The notes under the pieces: generated by a model
The model's database searches: none
What the model saw: the letters and a program-made list of their open reading frames with translations, nothing else
What the model was told of the DNA's origin: nothing
Made by a program: the position numbers and the translations under genes
Assembly: GCF_003429565.1 (NCBI RefSeq)
Contig: NZ_QUAK01000099.1
Location: forward strand, 24,233 to 65,228
From: Streptomyces triticagri
Lineage (GTDB): Bacteria; Actinomycetota; Actinomycetes; Streptomycetales; Streptomycetaceae
Reading direction: 5' to 3'
Length of the DNA: 40,996 nt
Part shown: positions 22,864-30,093 of the stretch, in pieces
How positions within the stretch are numbered: position 1 is the stretch's first letter
How the letters are laid out: the number at the start of each line of letters is the position of its first letter

Positions 22864-24381
22864 TCAGCTCTGGCCACCCGCGAGCTTCTCGCGGAGCGCG
22901 GCCAGGGCCTCGTCGGAGGCGAGGGCGCCGGAGTTGTCCGTGGTCTCCGAGGAGTACGAACCGCCGCCGGCGTTACCGCCACCGGAGGGCGCCGGGGCCG
23001 CACCGCCGGGCGCGGCCGCACCCTCGGCCTCGGCCTGGGCGTCGGCCTCGCGGGACTTGATGACCTGGGCCTGGTGCTGCTCGAAGCGCTGCTGCGCCTC
23101 GGCGTACTGGGTCTCCCAGGCCTCGCGCTGGGTCTCGTAGCCCTCGAGCCAGTCGTTGGTCTCGGGGTCGAAGCCCTCCGGGTAGATGTAGTTGCCCTGG
23201 TCGTCGTAGGACGCGGCCATGCCGTACAGCGTCGGGTCGAACTCGACGACGGACGGGTCGGCACCGAAGGCCTCGTTGGCCTGCTTCAGCGAGAGGCTGA
23301 TGCGGCGACGCTCGAGGTCGATGTCGATGACCTTGACGAAGATCTCGTCGTTGACCTGGACGACCTGCTCCGGGATCTCCACGTGGCGCTCGGCCAGCTC
23401 GGAGATGTGCACCAGGCCCTCGATGCCCTCGTCGACGCGGACGAACGCACCGAACGGAACGAGCTTGGTGACCTTGCCGGGGACGACCTGACCGATCTGG
23501 TGGGTCCGGGCGAACTGCTGCCACGGGTCTTCCTGCGTGGCCTTGAGCGACAGGGAGACGCGCTCGCGGTCCATGTCCACGTCGAGGACCTCGACGGTGA
23601 CTTCCTGGCCGACCTCGACAACCTCGGAGGGGTGGTCGATGTGCTTCCAGGAGAGCTCGGAGACGTGCACCAGACCGTCGACGCCACCCAGGTCCACGAA
23701 GGCACCGAAGTTGACGATGGAGGACACGACGCCGGAGCGGACCTGGCCCTTCTGCAGGGTGGTGAGGAACGTCTGGCGGACCTCGGACTGGGTCTGCTCC
23801 AGCCAGGCGCGGCGGGACAGGACCACGTTGTTGCGGTTCTTGTCCAGCTCGATGATCTTCGCCTCGAGCTCCTTGCCCACGTAGGGCTGGAGGTCGCGGA
23901 CGCGGCGCATCTCGACCAGGGAGGCCGGGAGGAAGCCGCGGAGGCCGATGTCGAGGATGAGACCACCCTTGACGACCTCGATGACGGTACCGGTGACGAT
24001 CCCGTCCTCTTCCTTGATCTTCTCGATCGTGCCCCAGGCACGCTCGTACTGAGCGCGCTTCTTGGACAGGATGAGACGGCCTTCCTTGTCCTCCTTCTGG
24101 AGAACCAGGGCCTCGATCTCATCGCCCACGGCGACGACCTCGTTGGGGTCGACGTCGTGCTTGATCGAAAGCTCGCGGGAGGGGATGACGCCTTCGGTCT
24201 TGTAACCGATGTCGAGCAGGACCTCGTCCCGGTCGACCTTCACGATGACGCCGTCGACGATGTCGCCGTCGTTGAAGTACTTGATCGTCTCGTCGATCGC
24301 GGCGAGGAAGGCTTCCTCGTTACCGATGTCGTTGACCGCTACCTGCGGAGTGGTGGCGGTGGTCTCGGTGCTGCTCGTCAT
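22864..24381 (-). CDS. rpsA: 30S ribosomal protein S1
   Basis: A 505-residue protein with four S1/OB-fold repeats at about 38-108, 126-192, 211-281 and 298-368. The pattern GxVxxVxxFGAFVDLGGVDGLVHVSELSW is clearest in repeat 3 and KLVPFGAFVRVDEGIEGLVHIS in repeat 4. The C-terminal 130 residues are acidic, then Ala/Gly-rich, ending ALAALREKLAGGQS. S1 binds mRNA leaders on the small subunit; actinobacterial forms have four repeats where E. coli has six. The ATG at 24381 has only a distant GGAG (12-nt spacer), matching the weak ribosome sites of other rpsA genes, where S1 represses its own translation. A strong promoter lies 215 bp upstream. A hairpin terminator follows the gene. Confidence 0.97.
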   Translation of the reverse strand: MTSSTETTATTPQVAVNDIGNEEAFLAAIDETIKYFNDGDIVDGVIVKVDRDEVLLDIGYKTEGVIPSRELSIKHDVDPNEVVAVGDEIEALVLQKEDKEGRLILSKKRAQYERAWGTIEKIKEEDGIVTGTVIEVVKGGLILDIGLRGFLPASLVEMRRVRDLQPYVGKELEAKIIELDKNRNNVVLSRRAWLEQTQSEVRQTFLTTLQKGQVRSGVVSSIVNFGAFVDLGGVDGLVHVSELSWKHIDHPSEVVEVGQEVTVEVLDVDMDRERVSLSLKATQEDPWQQFARTHQIGQVVPGKVTKLVPFGAFVRVDEGIEGLVHISELAERHVEIPEQVVQVNDEIFVKVIDIDLERRRISLSLKQANEAFGADPSVVEFDPTLYGMAASYDDQGNYIYPEGFDPETNDWLEGYETQREAWETQYAEAQQRFEQHQAQVIKSREADAQAEAEGAAAPGGAAPAPSGGGNAGGGSYSSETTDNSGALASDEALAALREKLAGGQS

Positions 24382-24509
24382 GTGGGAAAGGGCTCCGGTA
24401 CGGACGGTGAGTCGTAGGTACTGCTACGCCGGGAGCCCGTTTCGCTCTGCAGAAGCCGGACAGTGTGAAAGGCGCGGTCCTGCCAGGGAGATTTCCCGGG
24501 AAAGTCCAT
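24378..24509 (-). other. Possible 43-codon leader ORF overlapping the rpsA start
   Basis: Within the rpsA leader an ATG at 24509, preceded by GAGG, opens a 43-codon frame whose TGA overlaps the rpsA ATG as ATGA. This would allow coupled translation of rpsA, which lacks a good ribosome site. Against it, the third-position GC is only about 70 percent, below real genes here, so it may be chance. Confidence 0.2.
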
Positions 24510-24768
24510 CAGCGCCTCGACGACCGAGGGGACATACAACAGATGCGAGCGCGCCCTGCTCTGTCTGAGGAGCGCAGGCCCGCAGCGCAACTTGTAGCAT
24601 ACGGGGGCCGTCGGGCAGGGTCAATGCGCGAAGGCGCACACCCGGGGCGGATCGCCGCATACCCGGCACAGGTCACTCTCGGCGCCCGCGCCACCCGGCG
24701 TGGAGCACACTGTCACCCTGTGCCCCACGGCGGTCGACGGCCGCCGGTTTCGAGCTGAGAGTACGACG
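24382..24768. other. 387-bp divergent leader region of rpsA and a methyltransferase gene
   Basis: No full gene lies here. The left 215 bp form the rpsA 5' leader; the rpsA promoter is at 24596-24624; the rest would hold the rightward methyltransferase promoter, which I could not identify. The leader is less GC-rich than the coding DNA. Confidence 0.5.
24596..24624 (-). promoter_or_regulatory. rpsA promoter
   Basis: On the minus strand TTGACC (24624-24619), a 17-bp spacer and TATGCT (24601-24596) form a near-consensus housekeeping sigma-factor promoter, the best in the window. The start would be near 24589, giving a leader of about 208 nt before the rpsA ATG. Confidence 0.8.
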
Positions 24769-25689
24769 ATGGAGCCGATCATCCAAGAGTCCGAGACGCA
24801 CGACAGGTCCGGGACGCACGAGAGGTCCGGGACGCACGGGCTGCCCCTTGTGGACTCGGAGGCCGCCGAGCCCGTGGCGACGCGGCGCAGCGCGGGTGTC
24901 GCCGAGAGCAGTCGGGCCAATCGCGGCTGGTGGGACGGGAACGCCGACGAGTACCAGCAGGAGCACGGCACGTTCCTCGGCGACGACCGCTTCGTGTGGG
25001 GACCGGAGGGCCTGGACGAGGTGGAGGCCGGCCTCCTCGGCCCGGTCGAGGACCTGCAGGACCGCCGCGTCCTGGAGATCGGCGCGGGTGCGGCGCAGTG
25101 CTCGCGCTGGCTGGCCGCCCAGGGCGCCCGCCCGGTGGCGCTCGACCTCTCGCACCGGCAGCTGCAGCACGCCCTGCGGATCGACGACCTCCTGAACCGC
25201 GACCACACGGTGGGTCTCGTGCAGGCGGACGCAGGCGGGCTGCCCTTCGCGGACGGCTCCTTCGACCTGGCGTGCTCGGCGTACGGCGCGCTGCCGTTCG
25301 TCGCCGATGCGGAGCTGGTGCTGCGGGAGGTGCGCCGGGTGCTGCGGCCCGGCGGGCGGTTCGTGTTCTCGGTGTCGCATCCCATCCGGTGGGCGTTCCC
25401 GGACGAGCCCGGACCCGAGGGCCTCTCGATCAGCGCCTCCTACTTCGACCGGGTGCCGTACGTCGAGCAGGACGAGCAGGGCCGCGCGGTCTATGTGGAA
25501 CACCACCGCACGATCGGCGACTGGGTGCGGGACGTGGTCGCGGGCGGATTCCGCCTGGTGGATCTGGTGGAACCGGAATGGCCCGCATGGAACACGCAGG
25601 AGTGGGGCGGCTGGTCTCCGCTGCGCGGCGGGCTGATCCCCGGCACGGCGATCTTCGTCTGCGAGCGGCAGGAGACGGCGACGGGCTGA
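24769..25689 (+). CDS. Class I SAM-dependent methyltransferase
   Basis: A 306-residue cytoplasmic methyltransferase. Motif I is VLEIGAGAAQ (101-110). The strand-2 acidic residue is in PVALDLSHRQL, the next motif is around DAGGLPFADGSFDLACSAYG (a Methyltransf_11 pattern), and the post-motif helix is VLREVRRVLRPGGRFVFSVSHP. Before the fold is a hydrophilic N-terminus of about 50 residues containing an 18-bp tandem repeat (24795-24830) that encodes a repeated T-H-(D/E)-R-S-G unit. The start is ATG at 24769 (MEPIIQESE). Divergent from rpsA. The substrate is unknown. Confidence 0.85.
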   Translation: MEPIIQESETHDRSGTHERSGTHGLPLVDSEAAEPVATRRSAGVAESSRANRGWWDGNADEYQQEHGTFLGDDRFVWGPEGLDEVEAGLLGPVEDLQDRRVLEIGAGAAQCSRWLAAQGARPVALDLSHRQLQHALRIDDLLNRDHTVGLVQADAGGLPFADGSFDLACSAYGALPFVADAELVLREVRRVLRPGGRFVFSVSHPIRWAFPDEPGPEGLSISASYFDRVPYVEQDEQGRAVYVEHHRTIGDWVRDVVAGGFRLVDLVEPEWPAWNTQEWGGWSPLRGGLIPGTAIFVCERQETATG

Positions 25690-25744
25690 CCGGCCGGCCG
25701 GGTGCAGCCGTCGGCGCGGCTTCGGCGTCCGGGAGACTTGGGGT

Positions 25745-28279
25745 GTGATCCGCTACGACGACCTCGGCCGGCTGCCCGTACGCAGTGCGCTGCCCGCCCT
25801 GCGCGCGGCGCTCGACGACGGGGGTGGCGCGGTGCTCTGCGCACCGCCCGGCACCGGCAAGACGACGCTCGTGCCGCTCGAGCTCGCCGGTCTGACCGGG
25901 GCCGGGCCCGCGCACCGTGTGGTGGTGGCCGAGCCGCGGCGGATCGCCGCGCGGGCCGCGGCCCGGCGGATGGCCTGGCTGCTCGGTGAACGGGTCGGCG
26001 AGAGCGTCGGCTTCACGGTGCGCGGCGAGCGGGCGGTCGGCCCCCGCACGCGCGTGGAGGTCGTCACGACGGGGGTGCTGCTGCAACGGCTGCAGCGGGA
26101 CCAGGAGTTGACCGGCGTCGACACGGTCGTCCTGGACGAGTGCCACGAGCGGCATCTGGACGCCGACACGGTGGCCGCGTTCCTGCTCGACGTACGCGGG
26201 ACGCTGCGCCCGGAGCTTCGCCTGGTGGCGGCGTCGGCGACCACGGACGCCGAGGGGTGGGCGCGGCTGCTCGGTGACGTGCCCGTGGTCGAGGCGGCGG
26301 GTGTCGCGCATCCGGTGGAGGTCGCTTGGGCGCCGCCGGCCAGGCCGGTGCGGCCGCCGCACGGGATGCGGGTGGATCCGGCGCTCCTGGCGCATGTCGC
26401 GTCGGTGGTGCGCAGGGCGCTCGCGGAGCGGGAGGGCGATGTGCTCTGCTTCCTGCCCGGTGTCGGTGAGATCGGGCGGGTTGCGGGGCAGTTGGGCGGC
26501 CTGGACGGGGTCGAGGTGCTGCAGGTGCACGGCCGGGCTTCGGCCGCCGTGCAGGACGCGGTGCTCACTGCGTCCGGGCGGCGGCGGGTGGTCCTTGCCA
26601 CGTCGGTCGCCGAGTCGAGCCTGACCGTGCCGGGGGTGCGGATCGTGGTGGACTCCGGCCTGGCCCGCGAGCCGCGCATCGACCATGCGCGAGGTCTGAG
26701 CGCGCTGACCACAGTGCGGGCGTCGGCGGCGGCCGGACGGCAGCGGGCGGGGCGGGCGGGCCGTGAGGCGCCCGGCACGGTGTACCGCTGCTGGTCAGAG
26801 GCCGAGGACGGTCGTCTGGCGCGGTTCCCGCTGCCGGAGATCCGGGTGGCCGATCTGACGGCGTTCGCCCTGCAGGCCGCGTGCTGGGGCGATCCGGACG
26901 CCGCGGGGCTCGCGCTGCTCGACCCGCCGCCGGCCGGTGCGATGGCCGTGGCGCGCGAGACGCTGACGACGATCGGGGCCGTGGACGGTTCGGGCCGGGT
27001 TACCGAACGGGGCGTACGGATGGCCCGGTTGGGCCTGCATCCGCGGCTCGCGCGGGCGCTGCTCGACGGCGCGCGCGAGGTGGGTGCGCGGCGGGCCGCC
27101 GAGGTGGTGGCGCTGCTGAGCGAGGAGCCGCCGCGCGAGTACGGCGACGACCTCGCCTCCTGCCTCCGCGCGGCACGCGCGGGCCGTGACGGTTACGGCA
27201 GTCGCTGGCGTACGGAGGCCCGCCGCCTCGAGACGAACCTGGCGGGAGGTGGCGGCGGTCCGCAGGCCGGTGCGGCCTCGCACGGCGGCTCGGGCGACGA
27301 CCGGGCGGCCGGAATCGTGGTGTCGCTGGCCTTCCCCGAGCGGCTTGCGCGGCGCAGGGGCGGCGGCCATCTGATGGTGTCCGGCACCGGCGCGGAGGTC
27401 GCGTCCGGTTCCGTGCTGCACGGCGCCGAGTGGATCGCGGTGGCCGTGGCCGACCGTCCGACGGGCAGCGCCCACGCGCGCGTACGGCTCGGCGCGGTCG
27501 TCGACGAGGACATCGCCCGTACCGCCGCGGGCGCCCTCCACGAGGAGGTACGGGAGGTGGCTTGGGCCGGCGGCGATGTGCTGGCGCGCCGGGTGGAGCG
27601 CCTGGGCGCCGTGGAGTTGACCGTACGTCCGCTCGCCGACCCGGGCGCCGCGGAGGTGCGGGCGGCGCTGCTCGACGGGCTGCGGGCGGAGGGCACCGGG
27701 CTGCTGCGCTGGTCCCGGGACGCCGAGGAGCTGCGCCGGCGGCTTGCGTTCCTGCACGAGCAGATCGGGGAGCCCTGGCCCGACGTGTCCGAGGATGCGC
27801 TGCACGCGCGCGTGGACGACTGGTTGGAGCCGGAGCTGTCCCGGTCCCGGCGGCGGGCGGACCTGGGGCGAATCGATGCGGGCCAGGCGTTGCGGCGGCT
27901 GCTGCCCTGGGCGACGGGTGAGGCGGCGCGGCTCGACGAGTTGGCGCCGGAGCGTATCGAGGTGCCGAGCGGTTCCCGGATCCGCCTCGACTACACCGAT
28001 CCGCAGCGGCCGGTGCTCGCGGTGAAGCTGCAGGAGATGTTCGGTGCGGCCGGGACACCCGAGGTCGCCGGCGTTCCGGTTGTGGTGCATCTGCTGTCGC
28101 CGGCGGGCCGGCCCGCGGCCGTCACCGCGGACCTGGCGTCGTTCTGGCGGGACGGCTATCGCGGTGTGCGGGCGGAGTTGCGCGGGCGCTATCCGAAGCA
28201 TCCCTGGCCTGAGCATCCGGCCGAGGCGGAGCCGACCCGGCACACCAAGGCTCGCCTCGAGGGGCGCGGCCGCGGCTGA
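25745..28279 (+). CDS. hrpB: ATP-dependent helicase HrpB
   Basis: An 844-residue DEAH-type superfamily-2 helicase, normal length for HrpB. In order: motif I APPGTGKTTL (33-42), motif Ia AEPRRIAARAAA, motif II DECH (131-134), motif III SATTD, motif V ATSVAESSLTVPGV, motif VI QRAGRAGR (333-340), then the helicase-associated ratchet region and the HrpB C-terminal domain (from about 600) ending in RYPKHPWPEHP, the family hallmark. An RNA role is presumed from relatives; HrpB has no well-defined job in Streptomyces. The start is GTG at 25745, with GGGAG 9-10 nt upstream. It follows the methyltransferase gene by 55 bp and could be co-transcribed. Confidence 0.95.
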   Translation: MIRYDDLGRLPVRSALPALRAALDDGGGAVLCAPPGTGKTTLVPLELAGLTGAGPAHRVVVAEPRRIAARAAARRMAWLLGERVGESVGFTVRGERAVGPRTRVEVVTTGVLLQRLQRDQELTGVDTVVLDECHERHLDADTVAAFLLDVRGTLRPELRLVAASATTDAEGWARLLGDVPVVEAAGVAHPVEVAWAPPARPVRPPHGMRVDPALLAHVASVVRRALAEREGDVLCFLPGVGEIGRVAGQLGGLDGVEVLQVHGRASAAVQDAVLTASGRRRVVLATSVAESSLTVPGVRIVVDSGLAREPRIDHARGLSALTTVRASAAAGRQRAGRAGREAPGTVYRCWSEAEDGRLARFPLPEIRVADLTAFALQAACWGDPDAAGLALLDPPPAGAMAVARETLTTIGAVDGSGRVTERGVRMARLGLHPRLARALLDGAREVGARRAAEVVALLSEEPPREYGDDLASCLRAARAGRDGYGSRWRTEARRLETNLAGGGGGPQAGAASHGGSGDDRAAGIVVSLAFPERLARRRGGGHLMVSGTGAEVASGSVLHGAEWIAVAVADRPTGSAHARVRLGAVVDEDIARTAAGALHEEVREVAWAGGDVLARRVERLGAVELTVRPLADPGAAEVRAALLDGLRAEGTGLLRWSRDAEELRRRLAFLHEQIGEPWPDVSEDALHARVDDWLEPELSRSRRRADLGRIDAGQALRRLLPWATGEAARLDELAPERIEVPSGSRIRLDYTDPQRPVLAVKLQEMFGAAGTPEVAGVPVVVHLLSPAGRPAAVTADLASFWRDGYRGVRAELRGRYPKHPWPEHPAEAEPTRHTKARLEGRGRG

Positions 28280-28321
28280 GCGACCGGCAGGCGGGTCCGA
28301 GTGCTGGCGGCGCGTGTGAGG

Positions 28322-29326
28322 TCAGGCGGCTGCCGGTTCCGGTTCCGGGCTGCGGCTGGGATCGGCCGGTGGATCGCCGGGGCGCCGACTGCGGGCTTCG
28401 AGGACGAGGGACAGGGCGAGCAGTCCGGCGCCGAGGACGAGGAATCCCCAGGGCAGGTAGCTGGTGAGCAGCAGGACCAGGATCCGCTGGGACTTCACCA
28501 GGTCGACCGTGGACTCGATGAAGTCCTCACGCATCTTCACATGGCCGGAGAAGGCGGTGACCTTGTCGCGTCCCTCCCCGATGAGGGTGCCGCCGCGCAT
28601 CTCCTCCTTGTGCTCCTCCTCGCCGTAGACGGGGGCGCCGGTGGTGGGCTCGACCCAGAACTTGCGGACCGTCGTGTACCACATCGTGGTGCCCGACTCC
28701 TTCTCCAGCGTCCTTGGGTCGATGCCCTCCACAGGCATGACGCTGGGGAAGTCGACCTTGGTCCACGGAATGGTCTGCTCGAAGTAGTAGACGTCGACGC
28801 CGCGGAAGGTCTGCTCCCCCTTGTAGTGGATCGGTGCGGAGGTGCGGGTGCGCGCGTCGAAGTAGGTGTAGTCCCGCTTCTCGGTCAGGAACGGCCACTT
28901 GAACTCGATGCCCTCGCGCTTGACCGGATGCCCGTCGGCCGACTCCCCACTGGCGTGTACGGGGTCCTGACTGTGGGCATCGAAGATGTAGCGCTCGGGG
29001 ATCTTGGAGACCATCTTCTTGTCGGGGCCCTCGACGTAGGTCTGCGCGTCCCAGACGACCACATCGCGGTCGGCGGACTTCTCGATCTTCTCGGATTCCT
29101 CGACGTTGCCCTTGAGGGTCTGCACGATGGTCAGCCTGTCGACCTTCTTCGGCTTCATCGTGCCGTAGTCGACGAGGGTGGCGGGCTTCGCCTCGAGCAC
29201 CATGGTCTGGTACTGGCTCGGCGGGATCTTCGCCAGGCGGGGGAAGGCGTACCAGCGCATCAGGGGCGAGAGCGCCGTGAAGAACACGGCGAACGCGAGC
29301 AGGATCAGACTGGCCTTGCGGCGCAT
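28322..29326 (-). CDS. DUF3068 (PorA-like) membrane-anchored protein
   Basis: A 334-residue protein with a membrane helix at each end, about 5-25 (ASLILLAFAVFFTALSPLM) and 292-314 (ILVLLLTSYLPWGFLVLGAGLLALS), and a large region between them that would be outside the cytoplasm. The external part contains GIEFKWPFLTEKRDYTYFD, YFEQTIPWTKVDFPSV and the WYTTVRKFWVEPTTGAPVYGEEEHKE block typical of DUF3068. The family is actinobacterial and is sometimes described as PorA-like; no enzymatic motif is visible. The ATG at 29326 follows GGGAGG; the open frame upstream to 29971 is not coding. It lies 14 bp after a tiny membrane-protein gene, probably one operon. Confidence 0.85.
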   Translation of the reverse strand: MRRKASLILLAFAVFFTALSPLMRWYAFPRLAKIPPSQYQTMVLEAKPATLVDYGTMKPKKVDRLTIVQTLKGNVEESEKIEKSADRDVVVWDAQTYVEGPDKKMVSKIPERYIFDAHSQDPVHASGESADGHPVKREGIEFKWPFLTEKRDYTYFDARTRTSAPIHYKGEQTFRGVDVYYFEQTIPWTKVDFPSVMPVEGIDPRTLEKESGTTMWYTTVRKFWVEPTTGAPVYGEEEHKEEMRGGTLIGEGRDKVTAFSGHVKMREDFIESTVDLVKSQRILVLLLTSYLPWGFLVLGAGLLALSLVLEARSRRPGDPPADPSRSPEPEPAAA

Positions 29327-29340
29327 CGCGGCGGCCCTCC

Positions 29341-29475
29341 CTACGGGTGCTCGGGCACGGTGGTCAGCAGCGGTTCGGGCGAGGTCTCGCCGGGCGGCGC
29401 TCCCACGGCCGTGATGGTCAGGACGAGGGCGAACGCGGCGGCAAGACCGACTGCTGCGGCGATGAGGGCGCGCAT
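29341..29475 (-). CDS. 44-residue membrane protein (SPW_0924-like)
   Basis: A short gene beginning MRALIAAAVGLAAAFALVLT, with one transmembrane helix (about 3-25), then a Pro/Glu/Thr-rich tail ending LLTTVPEHP. The ATG at 29475 is preceded by GGGAGG at 7-nt spacing, and the third-position GC is that of a real gene. I recognise it as the conserved small Streptomyces family labelled SPW_0924; nothing is known of its function. It lies 14 bp upstream of the DUF3068 gene on the same strand, so the two may act together at the membrane. Confidence 0.8.
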   Translation of the reverse strand: MRALIAAAVGLAAAFALVLTITAVGAPPGETSPEPLLTTVPEHP

Positions 29476-29551
29476 GCTCGGCCTCCCGGATCTGATACGG
29501 CGTCAGGGCTGAGGCACCGTAGCAACACGGGGACGAGATGAGAACACGTTG

Positions 29552-29587
29552 CACCGCCCCCGGACCTGGTGGGGTCCGGGGGCGGTG
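29552..29587. terminator. Strong 15-bp-stem terminator hairpin
   Basis: A perfect 15-bp stem (29552-29566 with 29573-29587) and 6-nt loop lies 33 bp past the stop of the leftward NTF2-like gene and upstream of the tiny membrane-protein gene. It probably separates the two units. Confidence 0.75.
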
Positions 29588-29619
29588 GGCGTGCTGCGCC
29601 TGGGGGATGCGCCGGAGAA

Positions 29620-30060
29620 CTACTCGAAGAGGTTGACGCCCTTCTTGTCCGCGAGGGCTTGGAGCTTTTCCGCGTCGTCGGCGGGGACGCAGACGAACGC
29701 TCGGAGCCCTTCTTCTCCGCGGCGCAGGATGTAGGCGGCGAAGCTGTCGGTCATTTCGGTGCCGTCGCTGTCGTAGAAGAGCCAGCGCACGCGGACGAGG
29801 AAGATGGCGTCGCTGAGCTGTTGATGGCCGAGGCGTTCGTATCCGACGGATGCGAGGCCGAGCCGGCGGTAGACGGGGTAGGACTGCTCCAGCCCGGCGG
29901 CCATGGCCTCGCGGGACTCCACAACGCCGGCACCTTGCTGGTCGTTGAGGATCATGCCGGGGCTGCCCCACAGCTCGGCCGCGGCCCGGGAGTCGTACGA
30001 GGTGAGGGTGCCGGCGTAGCGAGTGAGGTAGTCGTCGAGTTCGGCTTCGATGTCGTTCAT
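29620..30060 (-). CDS. NTF2-like (SnoaL-fold) small protein
   Basis: A 146-residue cytoplasmic protein whose helix-rich start (NDIEAELDDYLTRYAGTLTSYD) followed by alternating strands (GMILNDQQGAGVVESREAM; FLVRVRWLFYDSDGTEM; DSFAAYILRRGEEGLRAFVCV) suggests the cone-shaped NTF2/SnoaL fold. I cannot assign an active site or a named subfamily with confidence; DUF6841 is a possibility. The ATG at 30060 has no clear ribosome site; a TTG at 30069 is the alternative. It lies 33 bp downstream of the lytic transglycosylase gene, in the same direction. Confidence 0.72.
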   Translation of the reverse strand: MNDIEAELDDYLTRYAGTLTSYDSRAAAELWGSPGMILNDQQGAGVVESREAMAAGLEQSYPVYRRLGLASVGYERLGHQQLSDAIFLVRVRWLFYDSDGTEMTDSFAAYILRRGEEGLRAFVCVPADDAEKLQALADKKGVNLFE

Positions 30061-30093
30061 GGAACCCAAGGATGGCCCAGGGGGCGTCTCCCT

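Noticed and set aside
21001..24417. Very long rightward open frame opposite coaE, the PAC2 gene and rpsA
   Set aside because: It is the antisense shadow of three well-identified genes; high GC removes stop codons. It has no start site or recognisable protein.
29327..29971. N-terminal extension of the DUF3068 frame
   Set aside because: It runs over the tiny membrane-protein gene, a strong hairpin and the NTF2-like gene; the real start at 29326 has a good ribosome site and a membrane helix right after it.
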